Shown: in pieces, positions 59,072 through 64,000 of the stretch
How the letters are laid out: each line of letters opens with the position of its first letter
Numbering within the stretch: position 1 is the stretch's first letter
From: Methanoregula sp.
GTDB lineage: Archaea > Halobacteriota > Methanomicrobia > Methanomicrobiales > Methanospirillaceae
Assembly: GCA_041645435.1 (NCBI GenBank)
Contig: JBAZQB010000001.1
Location: 62,001-126,000 of the forward strand
Length of the DNA stretch: 64,000 bases
Direction of reading: 5' to 3'
Made by a program: the position numbers and the translations under genes
Notes under the pieces: generated by a model
The model's database searches: none
What the model was told of the DNA's origin: nothing
Seen by the model: only the letters and a program-made list of their open reading frames with translations

Positions 59072-60946
59072 ATGAGTGCTGAAGACAAAAAAATAAAAAT
59101 TCTTGTTGTTGAGGATGAGAAGCTTATAGCCCTTGATATCCAGGAAAGCCTTATGAAACTCGGTTATGATGTTCCTGGTATCGCCATCAGTGGGGAGGGC
59201 GCTCTTGACGCGGTGCAGAAGGAAAAACCAGACATTGTCCTTATGGACATCTATCTTGGGGGAAGCCTCGATGGAATTCAGGCAGCAAAGATTATCCGGG
59301 ATCGCGATAACCTCCCCGTTATCTACCTCACCGCCTATTCCGACACGGATACTCTGAAAAAAGCCTGTGATACAACACCTTACGGATACCTGCTCAAACC
59401 TTTTGATGGCCAGCAGGCCCGGGCCAGCATTGAGATGGCACTCGGTAAGCATGCAGTTGAGGAAAAACTGAAGTACAGCGAACGAACAAAAAACGTTCTT
59501 CTGAATGCCACCCCTGACTCACTCTTCTTAATTAATGGAGAGGGGGTAATCATTGCACTCAATAAGGCAATGGCGAAGCGGATTGGAAAGCCCGTCAAAG
59601 AGATTCTTGGGTTACACTATCTTGACCCGCTGATATCTGCCGTAATTCCGGTCAAAAAAGAGGATATCGATGCCACGATCCAATTAAAAGCACCATCCCA
59701 TGAGGAAAAGGAGTACAACGGGAGATGGTTTGATGTCAGCATATACCCGGTTAATGAACAACCGGGGAGAACTTCTGACTTCGCTGTTTATTGTCACGAT
59801 ATCACGCCCCATAAGGAAGCGATTGAAAACCAGCTCAGGATAGCAAAACTGGAATCCCTCGGTCTTCTCGCCGGGGGAATAGCACACCAGTTCAACAATA
59901 TTCTCACCAAGGTACTGGGGAATATCTCCCTTGTACAATCCCTGATCAATGACTCAGGGGAAGCGTCTTTACGTCTGTCATCTGCAGCAGAGGAAGTATA
60001 CCAGGCCCGCCAGCTGACTGGCAGGCTTCTCACGTTCTCCCGTGGGGGCGAACCCGTCCGGAAGATTACCGATATTGTTCCTCTTATTGAAGGTGCTGTA
60101 CAGCACGCAGTCTCTGATGCAGCATTCACCGTTCACTATTCCATTGATAAACCTCTGCCAAAAGCGTTTATTGACACTACCCAGATCATCGAAGCATTAT
60201 TCCAGATCCTGGAAAATGCGGTCCATTCCATGCAAAAAGGCGGGGCAATACATATTGGCGTGCACAAAGATACTGTCGCGGTCACCACACCGATGCTCAA
60301 GAGCGGGGAGTATCTTGTCATCACGGTTAAAGATGAGGGAACAGGTATCCATGCGGAAAATCTGGGCAAGGTATTCGATATTTATTTCACAACCCGAAGT
60401 GGAAGACATGGACTCGGTCTGCCGATTGCACTCTCCATCATCCGCCGGCATGGGGGGGACATCAGGTTCACTTCGGAACCCGGAAAAGGAACTACCGTGA
60501 AGATCTTAATCCCGGTTGCGGAACCAGAAATGCCGAGGGAACGTGTGAAAAAATCAGCAATTCATGTGCTTATCATGGACGATGAATTTGCAATATGTGA
60601 CATCGCCTCCACTTTCTTAACGAAGAAAGGTTATGTTGTAACTACGGCATCCCGGGGTGAGGATGCGATTGAGATGTACCAGTCCGCGATGAAAAGCCCT
60701 CACCCGGTTGATGTAGTCATCCTTGACCTCATCATTCCTGCCGGGCTTGGAGGAGTAGAGACTCTGGATTTCTTAAAGCGAGTGGACTCCGGGGTCCGGG
60801 CTATTGTCTCAAGCGGCTACTCTGATGATCCGGTCATGGCCAATCCCCGGCGTTACGGTTTTGCCGGGATCCTTCCCAAACCGTACCGGCTTTCCGATCT
60901 TGATGCAACTATCAGGGAGTTTGCCTTGGTAAAGCCTCCGGGTTAG
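59072..60946 (+). CDS. hybrid sensor histidine kinase: receiver-PAS-kinase-receiver
   Basis: 624 residues, soluble. Receiver 1: ILVVEDEKLIALDIQESL with phospho-Asp in IVLMDIYLGGSLDG and YLLKPFDGQQ. A PAS domain follows (DSLFLINGEGVIIALNKAM). The kinase part has LLAGGIAHQFNNILTKVLGN (phospho-His) and the HATPase boxes ILENAVHSM and VKDEGTGIHAENLGKV. Receiver 2: VLIMDDEFAICDIASTFL with VVILDLIIPAG. All key residues are kept, so a phosphorelay within one protein is likely. ATG has GGAG 8 bases upstream. Confidence 0.93.
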   Translation: MSAEDKKIKILVVEDEKLIALDIQESLMKLGYDVPGIAISGEGALDAVQKEKPDIVLMDIYLGGSLDGIQAAKIIRDRDNLPVIYLTAYSDTDTLKKACDTTPYGYLLKPFDGQQARASIEMALGKHAVEEKLKYSERTKNVLLNATPDSLFLINGEGVIIALNKAMAKRIGKPVKEILGLHYLDPLISAVIPVKKEDIDATIQLKAPSHEEKEYNGRWFDVSIYPVNEQPGRTSDFAVYCHDITPHKEAIENQLRIAKLESLGLLAGGIAHQFNNILTKVLGNISLVQSLINDSGEASLRLSSAAEEVYQARQLTGRLLTFSRGGEPVRKITDIVPLIEGAVQHAVSDAAFTVHYSIDKPLPKAFIDTTQIIEALFQILENAVHSMQKGGAIHIGVHKDTVAVTTPMLKSGEYLVITVKDEGTGIHAENLGKVFDIYFTTRSGRHGLGLPIALSIIRRHGGDIRFTSEPGKGTTVKILIPVAEPEMPRERVKKSAIHVLIMDDEFAICDIASTFLTKKGYVVTTASRGEDAIEMYQSAMKSPHPVDVVILDLIIPAGLGGVETLDFLKRVDSGVRAIVSSGYSDDPVMANPRRYGFAGILPKPYRLSDLDATIREFALVKPPG

Positions 60947-61035
60947 CTGCGGCAGGAAACACCGGGAGGTTGGGTAATCATCTGGTTTTTCCCGCAGGTT
61001 CCCAGGCACCATGACGAGATGATTGAGGTAATAGT

Positions 61036-62424
61036 ATGGAATCCACCCTAAGGACACACCTGTTGCAGGTAACAGCAGTCGCCGTTGCTACCGCAGCGGT
61101 TGTGATCCTGTCCGTCATCAGCATACTGCACGGGCAGCATACCATCTTTCCTTACTTTCTTCTCATCCCGATACTCTTTGTTGTCTGGTTCTGGCCAAAA
61201 TACGGGGTTATCTATTCCGTTCTTCTCGGCTGGATATACCTCACAATAGTGTACTTCTTTTTTTCAGGGGATATCTCTAATCTTGCCAGCAGCACGGCAT
61301 GGTTTTTTATTCTCGTCACTATCGGCATTGTCATGTCGTCTTTTTCTTTCGGTCAAAAAAGAGAGGAGCATAAATACAAGGCAATTTACGAAAGTTCCCA
61401 GGCGGGGCTGTTTACCTGCACTCCTGACTTAAAGCAGATCACCGGATCCAACCCGCAGTTAGGTATTCTCCTTGGGTATGATACAGCAGACCTGACGGGG
61501 AAGGATTTTGTGGTAATCCTGCCAGACGCTCCCTCCCGCGAATCGTTTTTTTCTGCGCTTAAGGATTCCGGTCATGTACGAAATCGGGAAGTTCAACTCC
61601 TGACCCGAGGGAGGGGGCCCGTATGGGTTCTGCTTTCCGCAGCCTTAGTTGACGAAACAACGGTAATCTGTTCGGTAATCGACCTGTCAGATCGTAAAAA
61701 GATTGAAGAAACTCTTCTTACCTTTAATGAAAACCTCGAAGAGGGCATTAAGAAACGCACCACTGAACTTAATGCTGCGCACCACGAGGAAATAACGTTA
61801 CTGAGAGAGATTCATCACCGGGTAAAAAATAATCTCCAGCTGATTGCAAGCCTGTTAAATCTTCAGGTGCGTCGCACGGATGATGAGAACGTCCGTATAG
61901 CACTCACGGAAAGCCAGAACAGGGTACGGGCTATGGCAATCGTCCACCAGAAACTCCATGAATCTGAAAGTTTTACCCACGTCGACCTCCAGGAGTGTAT
62001 CAGGTTTATGGTTCTTCAGATCTATCAAATCTTTAACACCGATACGCGAAAAATCCACCTGACAATCGAAGCAAAGGATATGATAATTGAGATTGACACT
62101 GCAATCACGGTTTGTCTGATAATCAATGAACTGGTAACGAATTCTCTTAATTATGCATTTCCGGCAAACCAGGACGGAAAAATCGAAATCCGCGGTCACA
62201 GGGAAACGGGAAAAATTATCCTCGTAATCGGGGATACCGGGGTTGGGATGCCCATAGGAGTTGACTGGAAACAACCGACAACTCTTGGTCTGATGATAGT
62301 GACCCAGCTTGTCCAGCAGATGTATGGCACCATTGACAAGCTTGATAGCAGCGGTACGGTTTTTCAAATAATTCTCGAGGAGCGGCCTGCCGTTACCATG
62401 CATTCGGTGTCCGGGCTTGAATGA
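61036..62424 (+). CDS. membrane sensor histidine kinase, HisKA_2 type
   Basis: 462 residues. Four hydrophobic N-terminal segments (VTAVAVATAAVVILSVISIL; LLIPILFVVWFW) are followed by a PAS domain (YESSQAGLFTCTPDLKQITG) and a HisKA_2 kinase with EIHHRVKNNLQLIASLLNLQ (phospho-His) and INELVTNSLNYAF and GDTGVGMPIG boxes. It is of the same kind as the kinase at 62858. It probably partners with a separate receiver. Signal unknown. GAGGT lies before the ATG. Confidence 0.92.
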   Translation: MESTLRTHLLQVTAVAVATAAVVILSVISILHGQHTIFPYFLLIPILFVVWFWPKYGVIYSVLLGWIYLTIVYFFFSGDISNLASSTAWFFILVTIGIVMSSFSFGQKREEHKYKAIYESSQAGLFTCTPDLKQITGSNPQLGILLGYDTADLTGKDFVVILPDAPSRESFFSALKDSGHVRNREVQLLTRGRGPVWVLLSAALVDETTVICSVIDLSDRKKIEETLLTFNENLEEGIKKRTTELNAAHHEEITLLREIHHRVKNNLQLIASLLNLQVRRTDDENVRIALTESQNRVRAMAIVHQKLHESESFTHVDLQECIRFMVLQIYQIFNTDTRKIHLTIEAKDMIIEIDTAITVCLIINELVTNSLNYAFPANQDGKIEIRGHRETGKIILVIGDTGVGMPIGVDWKQPTTLGLMIVTQLVQQMYGTIDKLDSSGTVFQIILEERPAVTMHSVSGLE

Positions 62425-62491
62425 GCAGGGGACAAAAACTGCGAATGGTTCCGGGGTATTATTGCCGGATAACCACAGGTCAAGGGAAACG

Positions 62492-62851
62492 ATGCATTCG
62501 TTTGAGCGGTTCAGGATAAGAATGGGCAGCATTGACGCGCTTGTCTATGTCGTGGACCGGTAATCCTGCCACTTCCTCACTATCAATAGCTACGGGAAAA
62601 ATTCACTGGACGATATTGATGGGGAGGTGTGCAGGCAGTCAGTCCAGGCCGGGCTATTGGGACTTTGCGCTTTCTGCACGAATGACAGGCTTGTACTCAC
62701 CCGGGTGGAACAGAAAAATCGGGAACTCGCACGGGTCATCAACACAGCATCCTATGAACTCATGACATTTCTCACGTGGTCAGTGATGTCTTACTATCGC
62801 GCCCGATCGCAACCCTCAAGAGCAGGGTGTGCGAATACCAGCATCAGGTAA
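62492..62851 (+). pseudogene. remnant of a PAS-domain signalling protein
   Basis: ATG 62492 follows AAGGGAAAC and reads RMGSIDALVYVVDR, the opening of a PAS domain, before TAA at 62561-62563. In the same frame after the stop the PAS core continues: NSYGKNSLDDIDGEVCRQSV, QAGLLGLCAFCTNDRLV, then KNRELARVINTASYELM. The CxxCTNDRLV block is a well-known PAS signature in archaeal kinases. There is no kinase domain, so this is the decayed middle of a longer gene. It lies between two live kinases. Confidence 0.75.
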
Positions 62852-62857
62852 CATCGT

Positions 62858-64000
62858 ATGATCCCCAGCCGGATTCTTATTGTCGAAGATGAAGTGATTG
62901 TAGCAAACGACATAAAAGAAACCCTGAACAGCCTTGGATATACCGTAGTAGGAATTGCCAACTCCGGGGAGACCGCTCTCCAAAAAGTGGCTGAGGTCCA
63001 CCCCGATCTCGTGCTCATGGATATCTATCTTGGCGGGAAGATGGATGGAGTCCAGACAGCAGGAGAACTGCACAAGGTCAGCGACATTCCGATCATATAT
63101 CTCACAGCATTCTCTGACGAAGCCCTGCTTGCCCGGGCAAAACTTACCGAACCATACGGGTATATTATCAAACCTTACAGTGAGCGGGAATTGCATTCCG
63201 TCATCGAGATGGCCCGATACAAGTATGCGATGGATAAAAAACTCAAAGAGAGCGAAGACCGGTTACAGAAATTAAACGATGAACTTGAAACCCGGGTAGC
63301 TGCCCGCACAACCACCCTCCGTCAGCAACTTCAGTTCCTCCAGCAGTTGATCGATACCATTCCCGCACCGGTATATTACAAGGATTCGAAGGGAGGGTAC
63401 CTTGGCTGCAACAATGCCTTCGAAGCCTACACCGGCATTCCCAAACGTGAAATGGTTAAGAAGACCGATGCGGCGCTTTTCTCTTCGGATATTGCGGTTC
63501 TCTCTGAAGAAAAAGATTCCCAGCTGATGAACGGGAAAGGGATCCAGGTATACCCGGCAAAATTCCTCCATGCGGATCATCATCTGCGTGATGTCATATT
63601 CAACAAAGCCACGTTCAACGATCCTGATGGAAGTATTGCCGGTTTCATCGGTGTTATGATTGACATCACCGAGCAGAAGAAGGCTGAAGAGGATCTGCAG
63701 ATGTCCCTGCATGAGAAAGAGTTGCTGTTAAAAGAGATCCATCACCGTGTGAAGAATAACCTCCAGACAATCTCAAGCTTCCTGTACCTTCAATTACTGA
63801 CCTGCGATAATGAACAGACAAAAAACCTGTTCAATGATGCACGTTCGCAGGTAAATGCCATGGGGCTCATTCACCAGAAACTCTACCAGTCAACAGATAT
63901 TTCCCGCATACTGTTTACGGATTACATCACCAGCCTCATTGAATACCTTAAGGAATCCTATGGTGTTGATGATACAAAAGTACGGATTATCATATCGGTA
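62858..64000 (+). CDS. receiver-PAS-HisKA_2 histidine kinase (3' end outside the window)
   Basis: Open to the right edge, 381 codons seen. A receiver domain comes first (ILIVEDEVIVANDIKETL, phospho-Asp in LVLMDIYLGGKMDG, Lys in YIIKPYSERE). A coiled-coil linker precedes a PAS domain (LIDTIPAPVYYKDSKGGYLG, ending VMIDITEQKKAEE). HisKA_2 follows with LLLKEIHHRVKNNLQTISSF, where the HH pair holds the phospho-His. The HATPase domain is cut off by the window. Similar to the kinases at 59072 and 61036. Confidence 0.93.
   Translation, partial: MIPSRILIVEDEVIVANDIKETLNSLGYTVVGIANSGETALQKVAEVHPDLVLMDIYLGGKMDGVQTAGELHKVSDIPIIYLTAFSDEALLARAKLTEPYGYIIKPYSERELHSVIEMARYKYAMDKKLKESEDRLQKLNDELETRVAARTTTLRQQLQFLQQLIDTIPAPVYYKDSKGGYLGCNNAFEAYTGIPKREMVKKTDAALFSSDIAVLSEEKDSQLMNGKGIQVYPAKFLHADHHLRDVIFNKATFNDPDGSIAGFIGVMIDITEQKKAEEDLQMSLHEKELLLKEIHHRVKNNLQTISSFLYLQLLTCDNEQTKNLFNDARSQVNAMGLIHQKLYQSTDISRILFTDYITSLIEYLKESYGVDDTKVRIIISV

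Noticed and set aside
1..64000. tRNA or rRNA genes
   Set aside because: No cloverleaf or rRNA stretch was recognised by eye; a covariance search would be needed to exclude a tRNA.

Overview
The window is archaeal and looks like a hydrogenotrophic methanogen of the order Methanomicrobiales, most like the Methanoregula group. The reasons are the archaeal-type primase fold, the split three-gene archaeal glutamate synthase followed by an F420-hydrogenase-beta-like subunit, archaeal TATA and oligo-T signals, perfect GGAA-N6-TTCC sites of the methanogen nitrogen repressor NrpR, HisKA_2 kinases, and many exported beta-propeller proteins. This placement is inferred from gene content; no rRNA or tRNA gene was seen. 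NrpR itself is not in the window.

Layout. 1-5.5 kb: the end of an acyl-CoA synthetase, a frameshifted small gene, a primase-like gene, a two-component pair on the minus strand and a riboflavin/F420-pathway reductase. 6-17.8 kb: an anion transporter, a ferredoxin, two sister cupins, a TerC-like membrane protein, a copper ATPase with a YHS companion, UPF0316, a TPR pair, a ferritin broken by an amber codon, and a DUF362 ferredoxin protein. 18-21.6 kb: a tandem 1.86-kb duplication of an FMN glutamate-synthase-like gene, with leader and terminator copied too. 21.6-22.6 kb: three tandem units of a dispersed repeat (family C). 22.7-41.4 kb: a membrane winged-helix regulator facing an 18-kb one-directional run of exported, membrane and beta-propeller proteins, most with overlapping start and stop codons. 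41.5-46.9 kb: a small module between two more family C copies, made of seven short genes (six of them chained by overlaps), four of which are diverged paralogues of one another, next to a HEPN/MNT toxin-antitoxin pair. 47-58.3 kb: a possible nuclease-like gene, then a nitrogen-assimilation island: a small NrpR-site gene, glnK, two amt genes, glnA, three split gltB genes and the FrhB-like subunit. 59-64 kb: a signalling cluster of three sensor kinases or regulators plus a PAS remnant.

Two dispersed repeat families recur. Family R (about 5.7, 15.4, 16.4 and 50.9 kb) and family C (21.6-22.6 in triplicate, 41.5, 46.6 and 58.4 kb) sit at the edges of functional blocks. The most striking points are the paralogue cassette at 42.6-45.3 kb, the three NrpR-type operators (one in front of an uncharacterised gene), the second ammonium transporter with Glu in place of the first pore His, the amber codon in ferritin, and a 16-bp perfect inverted repeat covering a start codon. 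Several frame breaks (about 0.95, 1.95-2.0 and 6.06 kb) could be real or could be sequence errors; they are reported separately.
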